Assembly: GCA_014804565.1 (NCBI GenBank)
Contig: JAAUZN010000023.1
Span: 56,727-87,633 of the forward strand
Length of the DNA stretch: 30,907 nt
Source of the DNA: Lachnospiraceae bacterium
Lineage (GTDB): Bacteria; Bacillota; Clostridia; Lachnospirales; Lachnospiraceae
Direction: 5' to 3'
The notes under the pieces are model-generated. The model was not told where the DNA came from. It saw only the letters and a list, made by a program, of their open reading frames with translations, and did not search any database. This document shows positions 23,887 through 30,907 of this stretch, piece after piece; the stretch's first letter is position 1, and the number at the start of each line of letters is the position of its first letter. Position numbers and translations under genes: made by a program.

Positions 23887-24354
23887 ATGAAAGCGCTGTA
23901 TTTAAAATATAAGGACTTTATCATGGAGGTCATCCATTTCGGTATGGTGGGCGTGATCAACACGCTGATGGGATGGGGTATCATGGCGGTCTTATATAAC
24001 CTGATTCATTTGAATTACTGGCTGTCCAGCGGAATATCCTATTTTATTGGCAGTGTCTTCTCCTATCACGCCAACGCCAAGCTGACGTTTAAGGTGGAGG
24101 AGCGGGATAAGTGGCTGCCGTGGCGGTTCGCTCTCAATATCATTGTGTGTTATTTGATTGCGTTCAGTGTGGCGAAACCGGTTACAGCCCGGGCTTTGGA
24201 TGCGATCGGCTTATCCTCAGGAGGCAGGATCTCTACAGCGCTTCTTGAGAATATAGCCATGATCTGTGGCATGTGCCTCTTTATCGTAATGAACTTTTTT
24301 GGACAGAAGCTGTTTGTATTCCGAAAGACCAAGGGGAAGAAAGGAACGAGCTGA
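23887..24354 (+). CDS. GtrA family membrane protein, putative polyprenyl-phosphate-sugar flippase
   Basis: A 155-residue protein with four membrane helices and the GtrA signature. It begins with a short basic segment and FGMVGVINTLMGWGIM. Next come SSGISYFIGSVFSYHANAKL, an ISYF-type helix ending in the conserved Asn/Phe-rich turn, and the final FIVMNFFGQKLFVFR block. GtrA proteins are believed to flip undecaprenyl-phosphate-linked sugars made by GtrB-type enzymes. Candidate partners here are the GtrB-like enzyme at 6157 and the GT2-TM enzyme at 13961. AAGGG precedes the ATG closely. The stop and the next ATG share a base, so the following DUF6044-like gene is translationally coupled and is a likely acceptor of the flipped sugar. 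Confidence 0.9.
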   Translation: MKALYLKYKDFIMEVIHFGMVGVINTLMGWGIMAVLYNLIHLNYWLSSGISYFIGSVFSYHANAKLTFKVEERDKWLPWRFALNIIVCYLIAFSVAKPVTARALDAIGLSSGGRISTALLENIAMICGMCLFIVMNFFGQKLFVFRKTKGKKGTS

Positions 24355-26117
24355 TGAGGCGGCTGACAGAACAGAAGTGGTTTCTATGGCTAACGAAATA
24401 TTGGTTCCTGTTCCCGATTGTGGGCTTTCTGCTGCTCATGGCGGGTGTGCTTTTCGGCTACGGGGAGCGCAGCTATATCGGTGTCCATGATAATATGGAT
24501 CTGTTTCTCGCCCAGTTCCAGATGCTCAAAAATACGGATTCTTTCTGGAAGCACGGGGTGGATGTGCCCTTCTTAGGCGGCGTCAGCCGGGATAATCTGC
24601 CCTCGGAGCTGTCGCTTTACAGCGCGCTCTATATGCTCTTTCCGACTTATACGGCATACGTGCTGGGGCTTTTGGGAAAGATTCTTCTGGGGATGTTTTC
24701 CTTTCGGCTGCTTGCGGCGGAGCTTTATCCGGAAAAATATATGCGTTACCGCCCTGTTATCTACATGACGGGCTTTGCCTACGGTATTCTCTGGTTTTTC
24801 CCGGCTTTTGGCTTTGCCTTCGCCTCGATCCCGCTGTGCGTATGGCTGCTTGTCAAGATATACAGGGGGCAGGGAAAAAGATGGTACGGCTGGTATGCGG
24901 CGCTTTTTGCGTATCCGTTGGTATCCTATTTTTCGTATCACGGCATCTTTCTGCTGGGCTACTTGGTGCTGGCGATTCTGTGGCTGTCGATTAAGGACAG
25001 AAAACCGGTCTGGCGGCTGATCGCAGCGCTTTTTGTGCTGGCTCTTGGGTTTGTGGCCTGTGAGTATCGGCTGTTTGGACAGATGCTGCTTAGCGATGAG
25101 GTGACGATTCGCTCTTCCATGGTGAATGCCAGCCTTTCGGGGCCGGAGATCCTGCAGGAGATCGGGCTGGTCTTCCGGGAGGGGATCTTCCATGCGGACA
25201 GTGTGCACGGGAAGGTGGTGCTGCCGGTCTGTGCGGTATATTTTGTGATAAATAATGGTCTCTATGTGTGGAGGCGGCAGTGGAAGCGGATCGGCAGGGA
25301 TCCTTTCAATCTGCTCATAGTCTTTATTTTATTCAACTGTGTGGTGTATGGTCTCTATGACTTTGAGCCTCTGCGCTCTCTGGTGGAGAGGCTGATCCCG
25401 CCCCTGGAGGGCTGGCAGTTTAACCGGACGATCTTTTTCAATCCTTTCCTCTGGTATGGAGCGTTGTTTCTGATCCTGATCCGGTTCTATGAGGCGGGAA
25501 TGTGGCAGCTGTGGCTTGCCAACGGCATTGTCTGTGTGGCGGTGTTGGTGGTCATCCTGACGCCCACCCGATACAATGATTTATATAACACATGTCATAA
25601 CAGGGCCTACGAATATTTTCACGGCCAGGAGGTGGATGAACTCTCCTATGAGCAGTTTTATGCCACAGAGTTGTTTGCCGAGATAAAGGAGGATATCGGT
25701 TATCGGGGAGAGTGGTCGGCGGCCTATGGCTTCCATCCGGCGGTGCTGGAATACAATGGAATTGCCACTCTGGACGGTTATCTGGGATTTTATGCTCAGC
25801 AGTATAAAGAAGATTTCAGGAAGATCATTGCGCCGGCTCTGGAGCGGGTGGAGGAAACCAGAATCTACTATGACGATTGGGGTGCAAGGGCTTATCTGTA
25901 TTCGGGGACAGATTTAAGTATTGTAAACGCCACCAAGACAGTGTATGCTACGGATTATGATATCTATATGGATGCGGCGGCATTTCGGGAGCTGGGCGGA
26001 CGATATCTTTTTTCCAGGCTTGCCCTTACCAATGCCGAAGAGACCGGACTGACCCTGCTCGGAGAGTACACTGCGACTGACGGGAGTATAACGATCTATG
26101 TCTATGCAGTCTCGTAA
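24354..26117 (+). CDS. DUF6044-like (YkoS-type) polytopic membrane protein, putative GT-C glycosyltransferase
   Basis: About 587 residues from ATG 24354. The frame is open earlier, but that part only mirrors the GtrA gene, and AGGAACGAG fits the later ATG. After the first helix the outward loop reads YIGVHDNMDLFLAQF, and soon after GGVSRDNLPSELSLYS; I associate this combination with DUF6044/YkoS-type proteins. About 12 helices follow, with a soluble C-terminal domain from about residue 415 that includes LDGYLGFYAQQYKEDF. The arrangement GtrA then a large GT-C-like protein is the classic third component of Gtr-type systems, so it may transfer a lipid-linked sugar outside the membrane. Specificity is unknown. 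Confidence 0.77.
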   Translation: MRRLTEQKWFLWLTKYWFLFPIVGFLLLMAGVLFGYGERSYIGVHDNMDLFLAQFQMLKNTDSFWKHGVDVPFLGGVSRDNLPSELSLYSALYMLFPTYTAYVLGLLGKILLGMFSFRLLAAELYPEKYMRYRPVIYMTGFAYGILWFFPAFGFAFASIPLCVWLLVKIYRGQGKRWYGWYAALFAYPLVSYFSYHGIFLLGYLVLAILWLSIKDRKPVWRLIAALFVLALGFVACEYRLFGQMLLSDEVTIRSSMVNASLSGPEILQEIGLVFREGIFHADSVHGKVVLPVCAVYFVINNGLYVWRRQWKRIGRDPFNLLIVFILFNCVVYGLYDFEPLRSLVERLIPPLEGWQFNRTIFFNPFLWYGALFLILIRFYEAGMWQLWLANGIVCVAVLVVILTPTRYNDLYNTCHNRAYEYFHGQEVDELSYEQFYATELFAEIKEDIGYRGEWSAAYGFHPAVLEYNGIATLDGYLGFYAQQYKEDFRKIIAPALERVEETRIYYDDWGARAYLYSGTDLSIVNATKTVYATDYDIYMDAAAFRELGGRYLFSRLALTNAEETGLTLLGEYTATDGSITIYVYAVS

Positions 26118-26167
26118 CACGGACATCGCAGTGCAGAATATTGAAGAAGAATTGAGGAATTGAGATT

Positions 26168-27148
26168 ATGTCGATCAGAGTACACAATTTCGGAGGAATC
26201 ATCGGGTGGAACGCAAAAAAATATCTGCCCCGGATTTCCAGTGAGAGTTATTTAAAGCTGCAGTTTGTAAGCCGCAGGAGATCACAGAAAAATTATATCG
26301 AATATTTTTTGAGCCAGAAAGAGGCGCCCCATCCGCTGGTGGTAAATCTGGAGACGGTGAACCGCTGCAACAGCACCTGCGAGTTCTGCACGGCAAATAT
26401 CCATGCGGAGAAACGCCCCTATAAGAAGATGGACGACGTGCTCTACTATTCTGTCATCGATCAGCTTCATGATTGGGGTTATAAGGGACACCTGACCCTC
26501 TACGGCAACAATGAGCCCTGGCTGGACACCCGGATCGTGGAGTTTCACAAGTATGCCAGAGAAAAGCTCCCGGATGCGTTTATCTTCATGTCCACCAACG
26601 GCCTTCTGCTCGATGTGGACAAGGTGAAAGCGATCGTGCCATATGTGGATCAGCTGATCATCAACAATTACTGCCTGAATATGAAGATGCACGATAACGT
26701 GCAGGTCATCCATGACTATGTGAAGGCGCATCCCGAAGAGTTTAAAGATGTGGATATCCTGGTGCAGATCCGGTATCTGAAGGAGGTGCTGACGAACCGC
26801 GCGGGCAGCGCCCCCAATAAACAGTCCAAGGGGAAGATCATCAAGGAAACCTGTCTGATGCCTTTTACGGATCTGTGGATCACACCGTTCGGTAAGCTGG
26901 GCATCTGCTGCTGTGATAATTTTGAGGTGACGGAGCTTGCAGATCTGAATCAGACCCCTTTGCGGGAGGGATGGAACAGTGAGAAATATAAAAAACTGCG
27001 GGAGACCATCGCTACGGGCAGGCAGAACTATCCTTTCTGCAAATACTGTGATTTTATCGACGCAGGGCTTCGCATGGATGCAGTGGACGATGTGCTGAAG
27101 CATCGGGCCATGCACGGGGCGAGACAGTCCATGTTTAAGAAGAGATAG
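26168..27148 (+). CDS. Radical SAM protein with SPASM-like C-terminal cysteines
   Basis: A 326-residue protein. The radical SAM CxxxCxxC motif is in NRCNSTCEFC (Cys67, Cys71, Cys74), preceded by an unusual 50-residue N-terminal extension with HNFGGIIGWNAKKYL. LTLYGNNEPW fits the SAM-binding GGEP-type position with Gly-Asn-Asn-Glu-Pro, and FMSTNGLLL follows. The C-terminal region has TCLMPFTDLWITPFG, GICCCDNF and FCKYCDF, a SPASM/twitch pattern for auxiliary iron-sulfur clusters. No small precursor peptide gene lies nearby, so RiPP maturation is not supported. Modification of a sugar, lipid or protein of this pathway is possible. It sits between the DUF6044-like gene and an SGNH lipoprotein gene. 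Confidence 0.87.
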   Translation: MSIRVHNFGGIIGWNAKKYLPRISSESYLKLQFVSRRRSQKNYIEYFLSQKEAPHPLVVNLETVNRCNSTCEFCTANIHAEKRPYKKMDDVLYYSVIDQLHDWGYKGHLTLYGNNEPWLDTRIVEFHKYAREKLPDAFIFMSTNGLLLDVDKVKAIVPYVDQLIINNYCLNMKMHDNVQVIHDYVKAHPEEFKDVDILVQIRYLKEVLTNRAGSAPNKQSKGKIIKETCLMPFTDLWITPFGKLGICCCDNFEVTELADLNQTPLREGWNSEKYKKLRETIATGRQNYPFCKYCDFIDAGLRMDAVDDVLKHRAMHGARQSMFKKR

Positions 27149-27153
27149 GAATA

Positions 27154-27171
27154 TATAATAACTATAGTTAT
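27154..27171 (+). promoter_or_regulatory. Perfect -10 box overlapped by a 14-bp palindrome
   Basis: TATAAT (27154-27159) lies upstream of the SGNH lipoprotein gene; no good -35 box precedes it. The perfect palindrome ATAACTATAGTTAT (27158-27171) covers its end and the expected start site near 27166. That position is where a repressor could bind. Low base complexity limits confidence. Confidence 0.35.
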
Positions 27172-27193
27172 GAAATGGGCAGAGGGTGGAAAA

Positions 27194-28045
27194 ATGAGAG
27201 AAACACGTATCACTGTGGCCGGTATTCTGATGCTTTCCCTGTCCCTGTGCGGCTGCGGCGTTATGGAAAGCAAAGCGATAGAACGGGTCGGAACAGAGGA
27301 AGCTGTGCAGACGCAGGAACCGGAGCAGCTTGCAGGCACCGGCATTTCTATTTTAGGTGACAGTATTTCTACTTATCAGGGATATAATCCGGAGGGATAC
27401 CATGTTTTTTTCCCTGAATATGGAGCGGTAAAAGAGCTAGGGGATACCTGGTGGCAGATCGTCACCCAGGATCTGGAGCTTCCCCTTTATGTGAATGGTT
27501 CCAGCTCCGGAGCCACTGTAGTGGGAAACTCTACCGGAACGGAGGATCCCCAGTGTGCCTGCAATGAGCTTCGTACCAACGCTCTGGCGGGACCGGGAGG
27601 CGCCTGTCCCGATAGGATCATTGTGTATCTGGGAACCAATGATCTGTTAGAGACGGTACGGCTGGGAGATAACGATGGCACGGGTGCGGTGCCGGCGGGA
27701 GAGATAGATACGTTCAGCGACGCCTATACCCTGATGCTGGACAAGCTGCAAGCCAACTATCCATCGGCCCGAATTTACTGTTGTACCCTGCTGCAGGTGG
27801 GGGATTACGGCACGCAGACTCCGTATGTGGAGTTTGTCAACGGGGCTGGGCTGACGGCGGCGGACTATGGAGAGGTGATCACTCGAATTGCCGAGAGCAG
27901 GGGGCTGCCTGTGATCGATCTCTACAACTGCGGGGTCACTATAGAGAATCTGCAGGAGATGACCAGCGACGGCGTGCATCCTACTGCGGCGGGAATGCGG
28001 CAGATCGCGGCGGCAGTCGAGGAGGCGCTTGCCGGAGAGAAGTGA
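27194..28045 (+). CDS. SGNH/GDSL hydrolase lipoprotein
   Basis: About 283 residues from ATG 27194. GAGG upstream fits this ATG, and it gives a proper signal peptide; the ATG at 27170 has no such site. The lipobox LCGC places the lipidated residue at Cys21, so the protein is tethered outside the membrane. SGNH blocks are SILGDSISTYQGYNP (Ser57), NGSSSGATV, YLGTNDLL (Asn149) and TSDGVHPTAAG near the end. The ISTYQGYNP plus DTWWQ arrangement is typical of a carbohydrate-esterase-like SGNH group in gut Firmicutes and Bacteroidetes. It probably removes or moves acyl groups on surface glycan. It is followed 26 nt later by an ABC ATPase gene. Confidence 0.87.
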   Translation: MRETRITVAGILMLSLSLCGCGVMESKAIERVGTEEAVQTQEPEQLAGTGISILGDSISTYQGYNPEGYHVFFPEYGAVKELGDTWWQIVTQDLELPLYVNGSSSGATVVGNSTGTEDPQCACNELRTNALAGPGGACPDRIIVYLGTNDLLETVRLGDNDGTGAVPAGEIDTFSDAYTLMLDKLQANYPSARIYCCTLLQVGDYGTQTPYVEFVNGAGLTAADYGEVITRIAESRGLPVIDLYNCGVTIENLQEMTSDGVHPTAAGMRQIAAAVEEALAGEK

Positions 28046-28071
28046 CCGGCGGCGGGAAAGGCGGAGTGCCT

Positions 28072-28740
28072 ATGGAAGTGGAAGTGACGGGGATACGAAA
28101 ATCCTATTCTAAAAAGACGGTACTGGAAGATATCTCTTTTTCTGTGGAGAGAGGAAGCTGTGTGGGAATCCTTGGCAGTAACGGCAGCGGGAAGTCCACA
28201 CTGCTCTCTATTTTGGCGGGCGTACGCAGGGCGGACGGCGGCTCCTTTTTTTATCAGGGAACAGATTTGCTGCGCCGTTCGGGACAGATCCCGAAGGTGC
28301 TTGGCTACGTGCCCCAGGGGGATCCGCTGATGGAGGAATTAAATGCCTGGGATAATCTGCGTCTGTGGCACGATAGAAAAACAATACAGAGGGAACTGGC
28401 GGACGGGGCGCTTGGGATGCTGGGGATTGACAGCTTTTTAAAAACGTCGGTGCACCGCATGTCGGAGGGCATGAAAAAGCGCCTGTCTATCGGCTGCGCG
28501 GTGGCATCCCGTCCGGAAATCCTTGTGCTTGACGAGCCATCGGCGGCATTGGATCTGGTCTGTAAGGAGAGTATATATCGTTATCTGGAGGCTTATAAGG
28601 CGGCGGGCGGCATAGTGCTGCTCACGACCCATGATGTGCAGGATCTGGAATTGTGTAACGTATGTTATGTTTTAAAGGACGGCAGGCTGATGCCTTATCG
28701 GTACGACGGCGATTTTCACAAATTGGCGGAGGAATTGTAG
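28072..28740 (+). CDS. ABC transporter ATP-binding protein
   Basis: A 222-residue nucleotide-binding subunit from ATG 28072, preceded by GCGGAG. The frame is open further upstream but only as a shadow of the SGNH gene. Motifs: Walker A GSNGSGKST (residues 35 onward), Q-loop YVPQGD (Gln82), signature MSEGMKKRL in place of LSGGQ, Walker B ILVLDEPSAALD (Asp154, Glu155) and H-loop LLTTHD (His187). It belongs with CcmA-like ABC-2 exporters and should power the two permeases encoded directly downstream. The first permease starts at the base after its stop, so the three form one transporter operon. The substrate is not evident. Confidence 0.94.
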   Translation: MEVEVTGIRKSYSKKTVLEDISFSVERGSCVGILGSNGSGKSTLLSILAGVRRADGGSFFYQGTDLLRRSGQIPKVLGYVPQGDPLMEELNAWDNLRLWHDRKTIQRELADGALGMLGIDSFLKTSVHRMSEGMKKRLSIGCAVASRPEILVLDEPSAALDLVCKESIYRYLEAYKAAGGIVLLTTHDVQDLELCNVCYVLKDGRLMPYRYDGDFHKLAEEL

Positions 28741-29973
28741 ATGAGACAGGTAGGTGCCTATTTTTTCGCCCAGATAAAGCGTGCCGGCAGGCTGCTGCCC
28801 GGTCTGCTCGTCGTCAATCTCTGCGTCTGTGCCTGCGTGGGCGCGCTGGCGTATCTGCTGGTGACGCAGGGAGCTCTTGCGGCGGGCGGGACGAGATACC
28901 GCATCGGTATGGTGGGAGATCTGTCGGATTCCTATTTGGGATTCGGGATCAATGCCCTGCAGACCATGGATGATTCCCGGCTGATGATAGAGTTGGTGGG
29001 GATGTCGGAGGAAGAGGCGGAGAAAGCCTTTTCGCGGGGAGATCTCTATGCTGTTGTGCGGGTGCCGGATGACTTGGTGGAATCTATCGTGAGCGGAACA
29101 AACGACAGTCTGATTACTTATACGGCCACTCAGGGGCAGAAAGGGCTGGGCACGATGGTGATGGGGGAGATCGTCGATCTGGCTTCTACGCTGGTGACCA
29201 GATCCCAGAGCGCCATCTACGGGGTACAGCGGGTGCTTGCCGAGGAGGATAGGAGAGAGGAGATCGGGCGGGAGACGGACCGTCTGAACCTGATGCTGAT
29301 CAATCTGGTGCTTTCCCGCAGTGGCTTCAGTGAGGTGGAGATTCTGGGATATTCTCAGGGACTTTCTATGGAACTGTACTATTTTTCCGCTGTCATCCTG
29401 CTCCTGTTATTGCTCTCGGGGCTGTTAAACAGTGCCTTTTTTGCCCGCAGGCCGGCGGCGCTTTCGGGTTTCGTGAGAGCCCGGGGGGTGGGGGCGGTGT
29501 GGCAGATTCTGTGCGAATATCTGACCTATCTGCTTCTGCTGCTCCTGGATCTGTTCTGTCTGGCTTGTCCTATTGCCTTTGGACTGGAGCGGAAGCTGAT
29601 CAGCGTGCCGGAGTGGGAGGGAATGGGTGCAGGGCCTTTTTGGGGCTTTTTGCTTTCCCTGCTTCCGGTGGCAGCTATGTTTGCGGCCCTGCAGTTTTTC
29701 CTGTATGAGGCGGCGGAGGGGATCGTAGGCGGGATCCTGCTGCAGATGCTTGTCGGAGTGGGAATGGGATATCTCTCGGGCTATTTTTACCCGGCCGCCT
29801 TTTTCCCGGAGCGGATGCGCATGGTTGGGGGGAGCCTCCCTTCCGGTGCGGCGCTGCGTTTCGTGCAAAACGGGCTTTTGGGGGAATCTGCCCGGTACGC
29901 GGGCATGGCAGTGTTTCTCTATCTGGCGGGCTTTTTAGCGTTGGCGCTGGTGATCAGGCATAGGAGGATGTAG
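28741..29973 (+). CDS. ABC-2-type transporter permease
   Basis: A 410-residue permease. One N-terminal helix (about residues 18-42) is followed by an extracytoplasmic domain of about 170 residues containing IGMVGDLSDSYLGFGI and YAVVRVPDDLVESI. Five or so helices follow, including AVILLLLLLSGLLNSAFF and GGILLQMLVGVGMGYLSGYF. This topology, with a large loop after helix 1, matches the YhgE/LinH-like ABC-2 branch. It starts immediately after the ATPase stop codon, so translation is likely coupled. It probably pairs with the second permease to form a heterodimeric channel. Confidence 0.88.
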   Translation: MRQVGAYFFAQIKRAGRLLPGLLVVNLCVCACVGALAYLLVTQGALAAGGTRYRIGMVGDLSDSYLGFGINALQTMDDSRLMIELVGMSEEEAEKAFSRGDLYAVVRVPDDLVESIVSGTNDSLITYTATQGQKGLGTMVMGEIVDLASTLVTRSQSAIYGVQRVLAEEDRREEIGRETDRLNLMLINLVLSRSGFSEVEILGYSQGLSMELYYFSAVILLLLLLSGLLNSAFFARRPAALSGFVRARGVGAVWQILCEYLTYLLLLLLDLFCLACPIAFGLERKLISVPEWEGMGAGPFWGFLLSLLPVAAMFAALQFFLYEAAEGIVGGILLQMLVGVGMGYLSGYFYPAAFFPERMRMVGGSLPSGAALRFVQNGLLGESARYAGMAVFLYLAGFLALALVIRHRRM

Positions 29974-30907
29974 ATGCTCATAAGGTTTTTTCTGCTGCAA
30001 AAGCGGCTGTTTAAAAAATACAGCTTTCTCGTTATGCTCTGTCTTGCGCCCCTTCTTGCGGTCGGAGTGAACAGTTTTGCGAAGGAGCAGAGCGGGATTG
30101 CAACTATCGCTCTGTGCGTGCCTGAGGAAGACCCTGTGGCCGGGGAGGTGGCGGATCGGCTTCTCGCCGGAGAAAACGTATTTCGCTATCTTTCCTGTGT
30201 GGAGGAAGCGGAGGCGAGAGCGTTGGTAGAGACAGGGGAGGCGGATGCCGCCTGGATCTTTTCCGAGGATATGGAAAAGGAGCTGCAGAAGCTGGCGGAA
30301 AAACGACGGATCCGGCCGCTGGTGACGGTCGTGGAACGGCAGGACAGTGTGTCACTGACCCTCGGCAGGGAAATCCTTTCGGGAGCGATCTATCCGGCGT
30401 TTTCCTACGCGGTCTATGAAAGCTATGTGAGAAGGGACTTAGGGTTGGAAGAGATCAGTGAAGAAAGACTGCGGCAGACCTATGAGAGCGTTGCCGTGGA
30501 GGGCAGTCTCTTTCGGATGGTCTATCCTGACGGAACGCCGGGAGAGGATGAGGATTTTACCTATGTACAGGCTCCTCTGCGGGGGATTTTGGCGATCTGG
30601 TTTACTTTTGTGGGATTTTCTGCCACGCTTGTCTTCATGCAGGATGAGAGCCGGGGCGTCTATGGACGGGTGCCTGTGGCGAAGCGGCTTTTCACTTCCT
30701 ACGCCGCCTGTGCCGTGTTTCTTGTGGATGCGGGTGTGGTTTTACTGCTGTCCTGCAGGCTGGCGGGGGTGGTTCCGGATTGGGGAAGAGAGCTGGCAAG
30801 CTGTGCGGTTTTTGCCTGTTGTGTGCTTGCCTTTGTGAATCTGTTAAGGCTCCTGTGCCGCACGCCCCAGAGACTGGGGATGCTTCTGCTGCCTCTGGGG
30901 GCGGTCA
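29974..30907 (+). CDS. Second ABC-2-type permease, cut by window end
   Basis: An open frame runs from ATG 29974, directly after the previous stop, to the end of the window without a stop (311 codons visible). AGGAGG at 29962-29967 supports the start. The protein begins with MLIRFFLLQKRLFKKYSF and an N-terminal helix (VMLCLAPLLAVGV). An outward domain contains IATIALCVPEEDP and ADAAWIFSEDMEKEL, and helices resume with LRGILAIWFTFVGFSATLVF. The plan is the same as in the preceding permease, so the two are probably diverged subunits of one exporter. The C-terminal helices lie outside the window. Confidence 0.87.
   Translation, partial: MLIRFFLLQKRLFKKYSFLVMLCLAPLLAVGVNSFAKEQSGIATIALCVPEEDPVAGEVADRLLAGENVFRYLSCVEEAEARALVETGEADAAWIFSEDMEKELQKLAEKRRIRPLVTVVERQDSVSLTLGREILSGAIYPAFSYAVYESYVRRDLGLEEISEERLRQTYESVAVEGSLFRMVYPDGTPGEDEDFTYVQAPLRGILAIWFTFVGFSATLVFMQDESRGVYGRVPVAKRLFTSYAACAVFLVDAGVVLLLSCRLAGVVPDWGRELASCAVFACCVLAFVNLLRLLCRTPQRLGMLLLPLGAV

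Noticed and set aside
26168-27148. Radical SAM gene as part of a RiPP cluster
   Set aside because: I found no small precursor-like open frame with a plausible start site near it, and no peptidase gene.
1-30907. CRISPR arrays, tRNA or rRNA genes, insertion sequences, integrase sites
   Set aside because: No direct repeat arrays, cloverleaf-like sequences, transposase frames or terminal inverted repeats were seen on reading through.

Overview
The window looks like a chromosomal cell-surface polysaccharide locus from a Gram-positive anaerobe of the Clostridia, most likely Lachnospiraceae. This assignment is by protein style (DUF6020-like, DUF6044-like and LIC_10190-like membrane proteins, GtrA/GtrB pieces, strong AGGAGG-type ribosome binding sites) and was not tested by a database search. 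There are no rRNA or tRNA genes, CRISPR arrays, transposases or phage genes. Coding density is very high; the longest gap without a gene is the divergent spacer at about 18449-18669.

Layout. (1) 1-526, minus: the start of a family 2 glycosyltransferase (GT2) that leaves the window. (2) 606-9735, plus: two GT4 enzymes, a GT8 enzyme, UDP-glucose dehydrogenase, UDP-glucuronate 4-epimerase, a GtrB-like polyprenyl-phosphate glycosyltransferase, a LIC_10190-like polytopic protein and a ChbG/YdjC-like deacetylase. (3) 9748-12203, minus: an SGNH protein and an MBOAT O-acyltransferase, a typical polysaccharide O-acylation pair. (4) 12348-16667, plus: a second MBOAT, a GT2 with C-terminal membrane helices and a DUF6020-like membrane protein. 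(5) 16604-18448, minus: a polytopic GT-C-like protein whose 3' end overlaps its neighbour. (6) 18670-19767, plus: a membrane-anchored SGNH hydrolase followed by a strong intrinsic terminator. (7) 19847-23399, plus: an FkbH-type protein (SGNH-like + HAD + GNAT), an acyl carrier protein and another polytopic protein. (8) 23389-23790, minus: a VOC metalloenzyme. (9) 23887-30907, plus: GtrA, a DUF6044-like protein, a radical SAM/SPASM protein, an SGNH lipoprotein, an ABC ATPase and two ABC-2-type permeases, the second cut by the window end.

How the parts may work together. Ugd and the epimerase would supply UDP-glucuronate and UDP-galacturonate. The GT2, GT4 and GT8 enzymes would build a glycan in the cytosol. 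GtrB-like and GT2-TM proteins would make polyprenyl-phosphate sugars, GtrA would flip them, and five GT-C-like membrane proteins are candidates for using them outside the membrane. The FkbH/ACP pair is the known machinery for making glyceryl-ACP from a glycolytic intermediate. Finding it beside two MBOATs and several SGNH proteins suggests an unusual acyl (possibly glyceryl) decoration of the polymer, which I consider the most interesting candidate system here. I see no Wzx, Wzy or initiating phosphoglycosyltransferase gene in the window.
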